Notes: generated from the sequence alone by a model not told the origin. Shown: positions 39,557 to 47,966, numbered from the stretch's first letter. The stretch: DNA of 64,000 nucleotides from Pseudaquabacterium terrae (GCF_013266755.1 NZ_JABRWJ010000004.1:496001-560000), one strand, 5' to 3'. Made by a program: numbers and translations.

Positions 39557-39601
39557 GGCAGTACATCGTCGCGCCACTCGCTGGCGCCTGAAGTGAGCGT
39601 C

Positions 39602-39634
39602 AACCCCTCCGAGCTGAAAGGCCGGAGGGGTTTT
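39602..39634 (+). terminator. Rho-independent terminator after the TonB receptor gene
   Basis: AACCCCTCCG (39602-39611) pairs perfectly with CGGAGGGGTT (39623-39632), loop of 11 bases, followed by TTTTGTT. A classic intrinsic terminator. Confidence 0.85.
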
Positions 39635-39669
39635 GTTCGTCTGCGCGTTTCCCCTGATGATCGGTGAGC

Positions 39670-39815
39670 CCACTTCACGCAAAGTGGTATTTCAAGACGT
39701 CTTACTGGTCATTGAAGTGGTTGTAACCACTTGCGCGGCCCCCGGGCATGTCTCCGGAAGGCGTCTTGTCGTGCGCTGCCGCGCAAGCGGGAGCGCATCG
39801 GGATGACCACTTCAA
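39670..39815. promoter_or_regulatory. Repeated AAGTGG/CCACTT operators upstream of the chitinase gene
   Basis: Three related elements are present. CCACTT-N6-AAGTGG is at 39670-39687. A perfect 18-base palindrome AAGTGGTTGTAACCACTT is at 39715-39732. The word ACCACTTCAA at 39806-39815 is the exact inverse of TTGAAGTGGT at 39712-39721 and overlaps the Shine-Dalgarno region AAGGGGA. The spacing of about 93 bases could allow looping. GntR-family regulators bind GT-N-AC palindromes of this style, but no regulator gene is nearby. Confidence 0.5.
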
Positions 39816-39830
39816 GGGGAGTACCGCCAC

Positions 39831-41555
39831 ATGCCTTCGAACAAGGCGCAGCTGCCACGGCTGCGCAGGCTCTTTGCGCTCTCGCTGCTGACGGTCGCGG
39901 CCGCGGCCAGCCACGCGGCCTATCCGGCCTGGGCGCCGGACACCTACTACGCCGCCGGCACGATCGTCAGCTACAACGGCCGCCTGTACAAGGCGCTGGT
40001 CTCGCAGACCGACCACAGCGGCACCGGCTGGAACCCGACCGTGCCGTCGCTGTGGTCCGACCAGGGGCCCGACACCGGAAGCCCGCCGCCACCGCCACCT
40101 CCGCCGCCGTCACCCAATCCCCCGCCGCCGCCGCCGCCGCCGCCGCCGGCACCGCCTCCAGGTAATACCACTTGGAATGCCAGTACCGCGTACTCCGGCG
40201 GTGCCGTCGTCAGCGTCAACGGCGTCAGTTACCGGGCCAACTGGTGGACGCAGGGTCAGAACCCATCGACCAACAACGGCGCGGCGGGGTCCGGACAACC
40301 GTGGACGATCGTGGGCACTGCGCCGCCACCCCCGCCTCCGCCGCCCCCTCCGCCGCCACCCCCGCCTCCGCCGCCCCCCGGGCCGCCTCCGCCGCCGCCC
40401 CCGCCGCCGCCCCCGCCGCCGCCCCCACCCAGTGGCGGCCTGACGGATCCTGCTGCGCGGTCGGCCAACCAGTCGGCGCGCGCCTTCACCGGCTACTACC
40501 CGAGCTGGAGCGACAACTGGTTCGATGCCACGGGCAAGGACCTGAACGCGGTGTTCAACGCCAGCCAGCTGGCGCGCATCCCGGCCAACTACACCCACGT
40601 CGTGGTCGCGTTCGCGCGGCCGAATGCGCAGTGGGGCGGCCTCGCGGCGAACAGCTGGTCAGGCACCGGCATCGACTTCAACTCGCGTCCGTCCGACATC
40701 AAGCGCGCGATCGACGTGCTGCATGCCCGCAACATCAAGGTGGTGCTCGCCGTCGGCGGCGCGACCTACAACGACTGGGCGGGACTGGCGGCCGAGGGCC
40801 ATGCCGGGAGCGGGCCGACGATCAACGCCTTGGCGTCGATGCTGACGGAGCTCGGCTTCGACGGCCTCGACGTCGACTACGAGATCGAGGGGCTCGACGG
40901 CTACGCGGGGGCCGTCAAGGCGCTGCGCCGCGCGGTGGATATCGCGGGTGGAGGGCGAATCCTGTCCGTTGCAGCATGGTCGACGGGTGCCGATTGCACC
41001 GCGGCGACGATCAACGATGCGCAATGCAGCGGCCTGCCGGTGTCGTACTGGGGCGGCAAGGCCGGTCTGGAGCGCCAGCTGGTGCGCAGCTACCCGGCGT
41101 TGGCCGCCTCGTTCAACCTCGTGAACATCATGAGCTACGACGCGCGCTTCGAGCACTACGACGGGCCGACCGCCTGGCGTCAGTACCGCGCGCTGTTCCC
41201 GTCGAGCACGATCGTCTCGATCGGCCTGGAGACCTCGCCCGAAGGCTGGTCCGGCGCGAACCTGGTGATCAACAACGCCGACGCACAGTGCACCGGCTCG
41301 GTGAACCTGCAGAACTCGTACGGCGTGAACATCAACCAGCCGTACTCGGTCGAGCGTTACGTCGGCTCGGTGATCACCAGCACCGCGCCTAACCGCAATC
41401 CGCGCGACGGGGCGATGCTGTGGTCGATCCTGAAAACGGCGAACGGCAACTGCGGCAGCGCGGCGCTGGCCTCGCCGGGCACGATCGGCAAGAAGAACGC
41501 CCAGCTGCTCGGCGTCACCGACGACCCGGCGCTGCAGGGCACACCGTGGAAGTGA
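39831..41555 (+). CDS. Secreted GH18 chitinase with two chitin-binding domains
   Basis: A 574-residue exported enzyme. It has a signal peptide (LRRLFALSLLTVAAAASHA) and a CBM5/12-type domain at about 30-80 (YPAWAPDTYYAAGTIVSYNG; ALVSQTDHSG; WSDQG). A Pro-rich linker follows, then a second CBM5/12 domain (TWNASTAYSGGAVVSVNGVS; NWWTQGQNPS). After a second, almost pure poly-Pro linker (19 and 16 prolines split by one Gly) comes a GH18 barrel. The catalytic motif DGLDVDYE carries the acid Glu; VGGATYNDWAG and NIMSYDARFEHYDG form the substrate cleft. It should hydrolyse chitin outside the cell. Repeated operator-like words lie upstream. Confidence 0.93.
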   Translation: MPSNKAQLPRLRRLFALSLLTVAAAASHAAYPAWAPDTYYAAGTIVSYNGRLYKALVSQTDHSGTGWNPTVPSLWSDQGPDTGSPPPPPPPPPSPNPPPPPPPPPPAPPPGNTTWNASTAYSGGAVVSVNGVSYRANWWTQGQNPSTNNGAAGSGQPWTIVGTAPPPPPPPPPPPPPPPPPPPGPPPPPPPPPPPPPPPPSGGLTDPAARSANQSARAFTGYYPSWSDNWFDATGKDLNAVFNASQLARIPANYTHVVVAFARPNAQWGGLAANSWSGTGIDFNSRPSDIKRAIDVLHARNIKVVLAVGGATYNDWAGLAAEGHAGSGPTINALASMLTELGFDGLDVDYEIEGLDGYAGAVKALRRAVDIAGGGRILSVAAWSTGADCTAATINDAQCSGLPVSYWGGKAGLERQLVRSYPALAASFNLVNIMSYDARFEHYDGPTAWRQYRALFPSSTIVSIGLETSPEGWSGANLVINNADAQCTGSVNLQNSYGVNINQPYSVERYVGSVITSTAPNRNPRDGAMLWSILKTANGNCGSAALASPGTIGKKNAQLLGVTDDPALQGTPWK

Positions 41556-41573
41556 TGGGCCGCTGAAGTGCAA

Positions 41574-41601
41574 ACGCCGCCGCGGTGCGCCGCGGCGGCG
41601 T
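41574..41601. terminator. Hairpin between convergent chitinase and ctaB
   Basis: Perfect 12-base arms ACGCCGCCGCGG / CCGCGGCGGCGT with loop TGCG (41574-41601), followed by TATTTC on the plus strand and TTTGCAC on the minus strand. It probably ends both convergent transcripts. Confidence 0.7.
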
Positions 41602-41616
41602 ATTTCTATCATGCAT

Positions 41617-42531
41617 TCAGAGCGGCAGCAGGTAGTGGTCGGCGAGCAGCAGGCCGAAGAGGCCGAACAGGTGGACGATCGAGAAGCGGAAGGTCGGCAT
41701 CGCCTGCCGCACGTCGCGCTTCAACGCCCACGCATGCCAGATGAAGCGCAGGCCCAGCGGCAGCGCGCCGGCCAGGTACAGCCAGCTGCTCATGCCGATC
41801 GCATTGGGCAGCAAAGTGAGCGGCAGCAGCGCGATCGTGTACTGCAGCACGCGCTTCTGCGTGAACGGGATGCCGTGCACCACCGGCAGCATCGGGATGT
41901 CGGCCTTCGCGTAGTCGGCACAGCGGTGGATCGCCAGGGCCCAGAAGTGCGGCGGCGTCCAGACCAGGATGATCAGGAACAGCACCAGCGCGCCCGGGTC
42001 GACCTGGCCCGTCACCGCGACCCAGCCCAGCAGCGGCGGCGCGGCACCGGCGGCGCCGCCGATGACGATGTTCTGCGGCGTCGCGCGTTTCAGGTACAGG
42101 CTGTAGACCACCGCGTAGCCGAGCAGCGAGGCGAAGGTCAGCAGCGCGCACAGCAGGTTGGTGAAATGCAGCAGCAGCGCCATGCCGGCCGCGCCTATTG
42201 CCGCGGCGAAAGCCAGCACCTGGACCGCGCCGAGCGCGCCGCTGGGCAGCGGCCGCAGCCGGGTGCGCGCCATCAGCGCGTCGATGCGCCGGTCGACCAG
42301 GTGGTTGATCGCCGCCGCCGAACCGGCGACCAGCGCGACGCCCAGCGTGCCGAACAGGAACAGCGGCAGCGGCACCGGCCCGCTGGTGGCGAGCAGCATG
42401 CCGACCAGCACCGTGAAGCTCATCAGCGCGACGACGCGCGGCTTCGTCAGCTCGACATAGCGGTGCCAGAGGCGGCGCTGCCGGGTGCGGGGCAGCGGCG
42501 AGGGCGTCGCGAGTTCGGCGCTTTGCTCCAT
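41617..42531 (-). CDS. ctaB: Protoheme IX farnesyltransferase (heme O synthase)
   Basis: A 304-residue UbiA-type prenyltransferase that turns heme B into heme O for the oxidase encoded upstream. The first Asp-rich motif is NHLVDRRIDALMARTRLRPL and the second region is HRCADYAKADIPMLPVVHG. About nine membrane helices are present, starting after YVELTKPRVVALMSFTVLVG. It is the last gene of the cytochrome oxidase operon, seven bases after subunit IV. No heme A synthase (ctaA) gene is in this cluster, so that gene must be elsewhere if the enzyme uses heme A. Confidence 0.93.
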   Translation of the reverse strand: MEQSAELATPSPLPRTRQRRLWHRYVELTKPRVVALMSFTVLVGMLLATSGPVPLPLFLFGTLGVALVAGSAAAINHLVDRRIDALMARTRLRPLPSGALGAVQVLAFAAAIGAAGMALLLHFTNLLCALLTFASLLGYAVVYSLYLKRATPQNIVIGGAAGAAPPLLGWVAVTGQVDPGALVLFLIILVWTPPHFWALAIHRCADYAKADIPMLPVVHGIPFTQKRVLQYTIALLPLTLLPNAIGMSSWLYLAGALPLGLRFIWHAWALKRDVRQAMPTFRFSIVHLFGLFGLLLADHYLLPL

Positions 42532-42538
42532 CGGGCGG

Positions 42539-42991
42539 TCAGCGGAAGAAGAGCAGCCGCGACAGGTGCGTGTAGCCGCCTTCCGAGGCCATCAAGCCGA
42601 CCAGCACCAGCAAGGCGCCGGGCGGCAGCAGGATCGCGCAGATCAGCGCCATGCGTTCCCAGGCCATGTGCATGAAGATCGCGACGATCAGCCCGGCCTT
42701 CAGCATCATGAACAGCAGGATCAGTCCCCAGCGCAGCAGGCCCTGCAGGTGGAAGTAGTCCACCATGTACGAGAAGGCGCTGAGCACGAACAGCAGCGCC
42801 CAGATCTTCAGGTACAGCCCGATCGGGTGCTGTTGTGTGGCATGGCCTGCGGCCTGACCTGTTGCATGGCCTGCGGCGTGGCCTGTTGCATGGCCTGCGG
42901 CGTGGCCTGTTGCATGGCCTGCGGCGTGGCCTGTCGCATGGCCTGCGGCCTGGGGCGCCGCGGCGCCCGGGCTCGTTGTTTCGGTGTGCAT
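42539..42991 (-). CDS. Cytochrome c oxidase subunit IV with His-rich repeat N-terminus
   Basis: A 150-residue protein of the CyoD/CtaF-like subunit IV family: three membrane helices (LYLKIWALLFVLSAFSYMVD, LRWGLILLFMMLKAGLIVAI, ICAILLPPGALLVLVGLM) with the conserved FMHMAWER loop. The N-terminal 50 residues are unusual: 'GHATGHAA' repeated about five times, encoded by a 24-base tandem repeat (42841-42953). Such a His-rich stretch could bind copper or another metal on the cytoplasmic side, but may just be a slippage product. Start ATG 42991 is 11 bases after the subunit III stop. Confidence 0.85.
   Translation of the reverse strand: MHTETTSPGAAAPQAAGHATGHAAGHATGHAAGHATGHAAGHATGQAAGHATQQHPIGLYLKIWALLFVLSAFSYMVDYFHLQGLLRWGLILLFMMLKAGLIVAIFMHMAWERMALICAILLPPGALLVLVGLMASEGGYTHLSRLLFFR
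42841..42953 (-). repeat. 24-bp tandem repeat inside the subunit IV gene
   Basis: Four full 24-base units start at 42841, 42865, 42889 and 42913, and a partial fifth runs from 42937 to 42953; each starts CATGGCCTGCGG on the plus strand. Units 2 and 3 are identical, units 1 and 4 differ by a few bases. Because 24 is a multiple of three the reading frame is kept and each unit adds eight residues (GHATGHAA). Copy number probably varies between strains. Confidence 0.9.
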
Positions 42992-43002
42992 GTGCCCCCC
43001 GA

Positions 43003-43749
43003 TCACCAGAGATAGAAGAACGCGAAGATGAACACCCACACCAGGTCCACGAAGTGCCAGTACAGGCCGATCACTTCGACGATCTGGTAGTTGGCCTTGC
43101 GGTCGTAGTCGCCGCGCACCAGCTTGCGTGCGAACAGCAGCAGCAGGATCACGCCGCCGGTCACGTGCAGGCCGTGGAAGCCGGTGATCATGAAGAAGGC
43201 CGAGCCGAACTGCGCGGCGCCCATCGGGTTGCCCCAGGGCCGCACGCCTTCGGAGATCAGCTTGCTCCACTCGAAGGCCTGCATGCCGACGAAGAGCGCG
43301 CCGAAAGCCGCGGTGACGACCATCAGGATCGCGGCCGTGCGCTTGTCGCGGCCGTAGGCGTAGTTGACCGCCATCGCCATCGTGCCGCTGCTGGTGATCA
43401 GCACGAAGGTCATGATCGCGATCAGCAGCAAGGGGATGTTGGCGCCGCCGACATGCAGCGCGAACACCTCGCTCGGATTCGGCCAGGGCACGGTGGTCGA
43501 CACGCGCACCGTCATGTAGCCGGTCAGGAACGAGCCGAAGATGAAGGTGTCCGACAGCAGGAAGATCCACATCATCGCCTTGCCCCACGAGACGTGGAAG
43601 GCCTGGCGGTCGGAGGCCCAGTCGGCGATGAAGCCGCGCAGGCCGGGCACGGCATGGCGGCCGTGACCGGTGGCGTGCGCGGGTGGCGTGGCAGGGGTTG
43701 GCGCGGACATCGGTTTGTCGCCCGGCGTAGGGATCGGCAATGCACTCAT
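43003..43749 (-). CDS. ctaE: Cytochrome c oxidase subunit III
   Basis: A 248-residue subunit III with six or seven membrane helices. Conserved parts are WGKAMMWIFLLSDTFIFGSF, the region MQAFEWSKLI, FHGLHVTGGVILLL with its His, and the C-terminal WHFVDLVWVFIFAFFYLW, the canonical end of the family. The soluble N-terminus contains AHATGHGRH, echoing the His repeats of subunit IV. The start ATG 43749 overlaps the stop of the neighbouring subunit III-like gene (43746-43749). Confidence 0.92.
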   Translation of the reverse strand: MSALPIPTPGDKPMSAPTPATPPAHATGHGRHAVPGLRGFIADWASDRQAFHVSWGKAMMWIFLLSDTFIFGSFLTGYMTVRVSTTVPWPNPSEVFALHVGGANIPLLLIAIMTFVLITSSGTMAMAVNYAYGRDKRTAAILMVVTAAFGALFVGMQAFEWSKLISEGVRPWGNPMGAAQFGSAFFMITGFHGLHVTGGVILLLLFARKLVRGDYDRKANYQIVEVIGLYWHFVDLVWVFIFAFFYLW

Positions 43750-44417
43750 CTCGGCGCCTCGATGCCGCAGATGTAGCGCACGAACTCGGGCGTCAGGGTG
43801 CCGAGCGCGGCGTACAGCAGCAACCAGACGGCGAGCAGGAAATGCCAGTAGCGGGCGCACAGGTGGATGCGGACCGCGGCGGCCGCGGCGCGCTCGGCGA
43901 GCACGCGGCGGTCCGGCGCGGCGCCCGGGGCGAGCTTCGGTGGGCCGATGTCACGTGTGGCCAGGCTCCAGGCGATCAGCCCGCCGAGCACGTGCAGCCC
44001 GTGCAGCGCCGTCAGCACGTAGAAGAAGCTCGCTGCAGGGTTGCCGGTCAGCGTGACGCGGGCCGATTGCAGCACCGACCAGGCCCACAGCTGCGCGCCG
44101 AGAAAGGCCATCGCGCAGAGCCCGCCGGCCCACAGCAGCGCGGTGGTGCGTGCCGCTTCGTCACGGCGGGCACTGCCGGCGGCCGCCTGCATCAGCAGGC
44201 TGCCGCCGATCAGCAAGCCGGTGCTCAACCACAGCTGGCCTGGCATGGCGATCGACGACCAGTCCGGGCTGACCATGCGCATCATGTAGGCCGCCAGGAA
44301 CAGGCCGAACAGCGTGCTCGCGACGCCGATGAAGACCCACAGACCGATGCCGGCCGCCTGCAGCGGCGGTACGGGCGGAGCCTGCAGTTCCTGGGGCTCG
44401 ATCACCGCCGTGCTCAT
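43746..44417 (-). CDS. Second cytochrome c oxidase subunit III-like protein
   Basis: A 223-residue protein of the same superfamily as the next gene: GLWVFIGVASTLFGLFLAAY, GAQLWAWSVL, ALHGLHVLGGLIAWSLA and the end RYWHFLLAVWLLLYAALG. The usual acidic residue of the second helix and the W-H-F-V-D signature are changed (WHFLLAVW), so it is a divergent paralogue rather than a copy. It is coupled to coxA by a 4-base overlap (44414-44417) and to the true subunit III by another. Twin subunit-III genes occur in some alternative A1-type oxidase operons; the role of the second is not known. Confidence 0.82.
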   Translation of the reverse strand: MSTAVIEPQELQAPPVPPLQAAGIGLWVFIGVASTLFGLFLAAYMMRMVSPDWSSIAMPGQLWLSTGLLIGGSLLMQAAAGSARRDEAARTTALLWAGGLCAMAFLGAQLWAWSVLQSARVTLTGNPAASFFYVLTALHGLHVLGGLIAWSLATRDIGPPKLAPGAAPDRRVLAERAAAAAVRIHLCARYWHFLLAVWLLLYAALGTLTPEFVRYICGIEAPR

Positions 44418-46207
44418 GTGCTGGCCTTCGGGTGATGCGTGGCGTACGACGCGTCGGGCTCCTGGCCACCCGCTTCAGCCGGCGCGTTCTGCGCGATGAA
44501 ATCCTGCGGCGCGCCGGGCACGTTGTACGCATACGCCCAGCGGTGCACCGACGGCAGTTTCGCGCCCCAGTTCAGGTGCTTCGGCGGCGTGTCCGGCGTG
44601 AACCATTCGAGCGACGCGGCGCGCCACGGATTGGGGTCGGCCTTGCGGCCGCGGAAGGCGCTGTAGACGAGATTGAAGACGAACACCATCTGCATCACGC
44701 CGACGAAGAGCGCGACGACCGTGATGAAGACATTCAGCTGGTGCGCCGACGCCGGGATGAACTGGTAGTCGGCGTAGTTGTGATAACGCCGCGGCATGCC
44801 GAGCACGCCGAGGTAGTGCATCGGGAAATAGATCAGGTAGGTGCCGAGGAAGGTGCACCAGAAGTGCAGGTGGCCGAGGCGGTCGTCGAGCATGCGGCCG
44901 GTGATCTTCGGGAACCAGTGGTAGATGGCGCCGAAGACGACCAGCAGCGGCGCGACGCCCATCACCATGTGGAAGTGCGCGACGACGAAGTAGGTGCCCG
45001 ACAGCGGGATGTCGACGCTGACATTGCCGAGGAACAGGCCCGTCAGGCCGCCGGCGAGGAAGGTCAGGATGAAGGCCAGCGTGAACAGCATCGGCACCGT
45101 CAGGTGGATATCACCACGCCAGAGCGTCAGCACCCAGTTGTAGACCTTGATCGCGGTGGGCACCGCGATGATCAGCGTGCTGGTCGCGAAGAAGAAGCCG
45201 AACCAGGGGTTCATGCCGGCGACGAACATGTGGTGCGCCCAGACGACGAAGCTCAGCGCGCCGATCACGACGATCGCCCAGACCATCGTGCGGTAGCCGA
45301 AGATCGCCTTGCGCGCATGCACGCTGATCAGGTCGGACACGATGCCGAAGGCCGGCAGCGCGACGATGTAGACCTCGGGGTGGCCGAAGAACCAGAACAG
45401 GTGCTGGAACAGCAGCGGGCTGCCGCCACGGTAGCCCGTGACCTGGCCCATCGAGACCAGCGCCGGCATGAAGAAGCTGGTGCCCAGCGTCTTGTCGAAC
45501 AGCATCATCACGCCGCTGACGAAGAGTGCCGGGAAGGCCAGCAGCGCGAGCACGGTGGCCGTGAAAATACCCCACACGGTGAGCGGCATGCGCAGCAGCG
45601 TCATGCCCCGGCAGCGCGCCTGCAGCACGGTGGTCACGTAGTTCAGGCCGCCCATCGTCGTCGCGACGATGAAGATCACCAGCGACACGAGCATCAGGAT
45701 GATGCCCCAGTCGTGCCCTGGCGTGCCGGGCAGCACGGCGGCCGGTGGATACAGCGTCCAGCCCGCGCCGGTGGGGCCGCCGGGCACGAAGAAGCTCGCG
45801 CACAGCACGATCACGCTGAGCAGGTAGACCCAGAAGCTCAGCATGTTCATGTACGGGAACACCATGTCCCGCGCGCCGATCATCAAGGGGATCATGTAGT
45901 TGCCGAAGCCGCCCAGGAACAGCGCCGTGAGCAGGTAGATCACCATGATCATCCCGTGCATCGTCACGTACTGGTAGTAGCGCTCCGGGGTGATGAACTC
46001 GAACACGCCGGGGAACCCGATCTGCAGCCGCATCAGGTTCGACAGCGCCAGGCCGATCAGCCCGACGAGGATCGCGACGCAGCCGTACTGCACGGCGATG
46101 ACCTTGTGGTCCTGGCTCCAGACGTACTTCGTGAAGAAGGTGCGCGGTTCGTCGTGATGCTCCTCCTCCTCGAGCTCTTCGGCGGAGTGAACGTCGATGT
46201 CGGCCAT
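44414..46207 (-). CDS. ctaD: Cytochrome c oxidase subunit I
   Basis: A 597-residue heme-copper oxidase catalytic subunit with about 12 core helices. Ligands are visible: heme a His84 (TMHGMIM) and His413; heme a3 His411 (VAHFHMVMG); CuB His276, His325 and His326 (GHPEVY and WAHHMF). Tyr280 of HPEVY can form the His-Tyr crosslink, and Glu278 marks the A1 type. The N-terminus is unusually acidic (AEELEEEEHHDE). It reduces O2 to water with electrons from CoxB. It starts 19 bases after coxB and overlaps the next gene by four bases. Confidence 0.96.
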   Translation of the reverse strand: MADIDVHSAEELEEEEHHDEPRTFFTKYVWSQDHKVIAVQYGCVAILVGLIGLALSNLMRLQIGFPGVFEFITPERYYQYVTMHGMIMVIYLLTALFLGGFGNYMIPLMIGARDMVFPYMNMLSFWVYLLSVIVLCASFFVPGGPTGAGWTLYPPAAVLPGTPGHDWGIILMLVSLVIFIVATTMGGLNYVTTVLQARCRGMTLLRMPLTVWGIFTATVLALLAFPALFVSGVMMLFDKTLGTSFFMPALVSMGQVTGYRGGSPLLFQHLFWFFGHPEVYIVALPAFGIVSDLISVHARKAIFGYRTMVWAIVVIGALSFVVWAHHMFVAGMNPWFGFFFATSTLIIAVPTAIKVYNWVLTLWRGDIHLTVPMLFTLAFILTFLAGGLTGLFLGNVSVDIPLSGTYFVVAHFHMVMGVAPLLVVFGAIYHWFPKITGRMLDDRLGHLHFWCTFLGTYLIYFPMHYLGVLGMPRRYHNYADYQFIPASAHQLNVFITVVALFVGVMQMVFVFNLVYSAFRGRKADPNPWRAASLEWFTPDTPPKHLNWGAKLPSVHRWAYAYNVPGAPQDFIAQNAPAEAGGQEPDASYATHHPKAST

Positions 46208-46226
46208 GCTGGCGCCTCTATGCCCT

Positions 46227-47333
46227 TCAGGGGCGCTGGGATTTGATGTGCGCGACCAGCGCGTCGACCTCTTCGTCGCTGAGGTCGATCTTCGGCATCA
46301 CCGGCGGGAAGCCCTTGATGCTGCGCGCGGTCGGTTCCTTGATGAAGTCGCGCAGGAAGGTGTCGTCGACACGCACCGTCGTGCCGTCGTCGAGGCTCTC
46401 CATCTTGCCGTGCAGACCCTTCCAGGTCGGCCCGACGCCGGCGCTGCCGTCGACGGAATGGCAGGCGACGCAGCCGCGCGCCTGCGCGACTTCCTTGCCG
46501 CGCGCGGCCAGCACGTCGCCCCCGGCAGCCGTCGGCGCCGGCGGCGCCATCGACTCGGCAAAGCCGGGGTGCGTTTTCAGCCAGGCCTGGAAGGCGGCAT
46601 CGTCCTCGACGATCACGAAGCCGCGCATCGCCGGGTGGCCGACGCCGCACAACTGCGCGCACATCGCCTCGTACTTGCCGGCCTTGGTCGGCGTGAACCA
46701 GAAGTGGCTGACCTGGCCCGGCACGATGTTCATGCGGGCGCGGAACTGCGGCACGAAGTAGTCGTGCAGCACGTCGTGCGAGCGCAGCAGCACCTTCACC
46801 GGCCGGTTCAGCGGCAGGTGCATCTCGTTGCCGGTGACCACCGTGTCGTCGCGCCCGGCCGGGTCGGCCGGATCGATCGCGAACGGGTTGCTGCCGGTGT
46901 AGAAGCGGGCGTCGCTGCCGCCGAGCTTGCCGTCGGGGCCGGGGAAGCGGTAGCGCCACTGCCACTGCTGGCCGAGCACCTCGACGATCATCGCGTCGCC
47001 GGGCGGCTGCACGTAGTCGGCGTAGACCTTCAGGCCCGGCGCCAGCAGCGCGATGATGCCGACGGTCGTGATGCCGATCAGCCAGCGCTCGACCTTGTGG
47101 TTCTCCGGCTCGTAGGCGCCGCGGTGGCCCTGGCGATGCCGAAACTTCACCAGCGCATAGACGACGAAGAGATTGATGACGACGAAAAAGATGCCGGTGA
47201 CCACGATCGTGATCGTCAGCGTGTCATCCATCGCCTTCCAGTTGGAGGCCAGCGGCGTGAGCCACCAGGGCGTCACCAGGTGAAACACCACCGAGGCGAC
47301 GACGATCAGGAGCAGTACCAGCGCGATCACCAT
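46227..47333 (-). CDS. ctaC: Cytochrome c oxidase subunit II with fused cytochrome c (caa3 type)
   Basis: A 368-residue subunit II. Two N-terminal membrane helices are followed by the CuA cupredoxin domain with ligands His190, Cys225, Cys229, His233 and Met236 (CAQLCGVGHPAM). A C-terminal cytochrome c domain has CVACH at 288-292 and probable axial Met349 (FPPVMPKID). The fusion makes this a caa3-type oxidase that can take electrons directly from a cytochrome or complex III. GAGGAGAG lies about eight bases before ATG 47333. It is the first classical subunit gene of the operon. Confidence 0.95.
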   Translation of the reverse strand: MVIALVLLLIVVASVVFHLVTPWWLTPLASNWKAMDDTLTITIVVTGIFFVVINLFVVYALVKFRHRQGHRGAYEPENHKVERWLIGITTVGIIALLAPGLKVYADYVQPPGDAMIVEVLGQQWQWRYRFPGPDGKLGGSDARFYTGSNPFAIDPADPAGRDDTVVTGNEMHLPLNRPVKVLLRSHDVLHDYFVPQFRARMNIVPGQVSHFWFTPTKAGKYEAMCAQLCGVGHPAMRGFVIVEDDAAFQAWLKTHPGFAESMAPPAPTAAGGDVLAARGKEVAQARGCVACHSVDGSAGVGPTWKGLHGKMESLDDGTTVRVDDTFLRDFIKEPTARSIKGFPPVMPKIDLSDEEVDALVAHIKSQRP

Positions 47334-47381
47334 CCGGAAGGCTCTCCTCGACGCGGCCGGGGCGTGGAAAGAAACGCGGTG

Positions 47382-47891
47382 CTAGCTGCCGGCGTCGGAG
47401 GTCCGGGCCAGCTTCCAGTACAACACCGCGGCGATCACGCCAAAAGCCAGTTGTGCCACCAGCGTGCCCCAGCCCCGCAGTTCCGCGAACCACGGGAAGA
47501 CCTGCGACATCGCATGGAAATTGAACAGGTACATCGCGAAACCGAATATCGCGCCGATCGCCTGGATCACGCCGAGGCTGGTCTCGTAGTGGAAGCCGGC
47601 GATCAACGCGCCCAGCGCCAGCCCGAAGGCGATGCCGATCACGTAGTGCACGACCAGCGCGATCGTCACGACACCGAGGTCGAAGGGCAGGATGGCGGGC
47701 TTGAGGATGTCGGGGCCGAGCACCAGCGCAGCCACCAGGTGCGGAATGCGCCAGGGGCCGGCGGGGCCCATCGTCGCTTCCCACAGCAGTTCCAGCACCA
47801 TCAGCACGGCGCCGGCGGCGAAGCCGGCAACGGCCGCCGCTTTCCAGTCCGGGGCGCGGCGCTCCCAGGCGTGGGACATCTGCAGTTCCAT
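47382..47891 (-). CDS. Conserved membrane protein upstream of the oxidase operon
   Basis: A 169-residue protein with about four membrane helices (AAAVAGFAAGAVLMVLELLW, TIALVVHYVIGIAFGLALGA, LGVIQAIGAIFGFAMYLFNF, GTLVAQLAFGVIAAVLYWKL). Several His and Trp residues sit in loops. No family was recognised with certainty. ATG 47891 is chosen because GGAGG lies five bases upstream; ATG 47903 and 47879 are also in frame. It is 48 bases before coxB and same-strand, so it may be the first gene of the operon and help assembly, which is inference. Confidence 0.65.
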   Translation of the reverse strand: MELQMSHAWERRAPDWKAAAVAGFAAGAVLMVLELLWEATMGPAGPWRIPHLVAALVLGPDILKPAILPFDLGVVTIALVVHYVIGIAFGLALGALIAGFHYETSLGVIQAIGAIFGFAMYLFNFHAMSQVFPWFAELRGWGTLVAQLAFGVIAAVLYWKLARTSDAGS

Positions 47892-47966
47892 GAGCACCTC
47901 CATCAAAACTCGGCGCGGCGACGGCTGTTGAAGCAACCGTGTCGCGCCGATGAGGGGTCCCAGGTC

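Noticed and set aside
39971..40489. Poly-glycine open frames on the minus strand inside the chitinase gene
   Set aside because: They are the reverse reading of the poly-proline linkers and have no start context of their own.
42841..42953. CRISPR-like array
   Set aside because: The repeats are head to tail without spacers and lie inside a coding frame.
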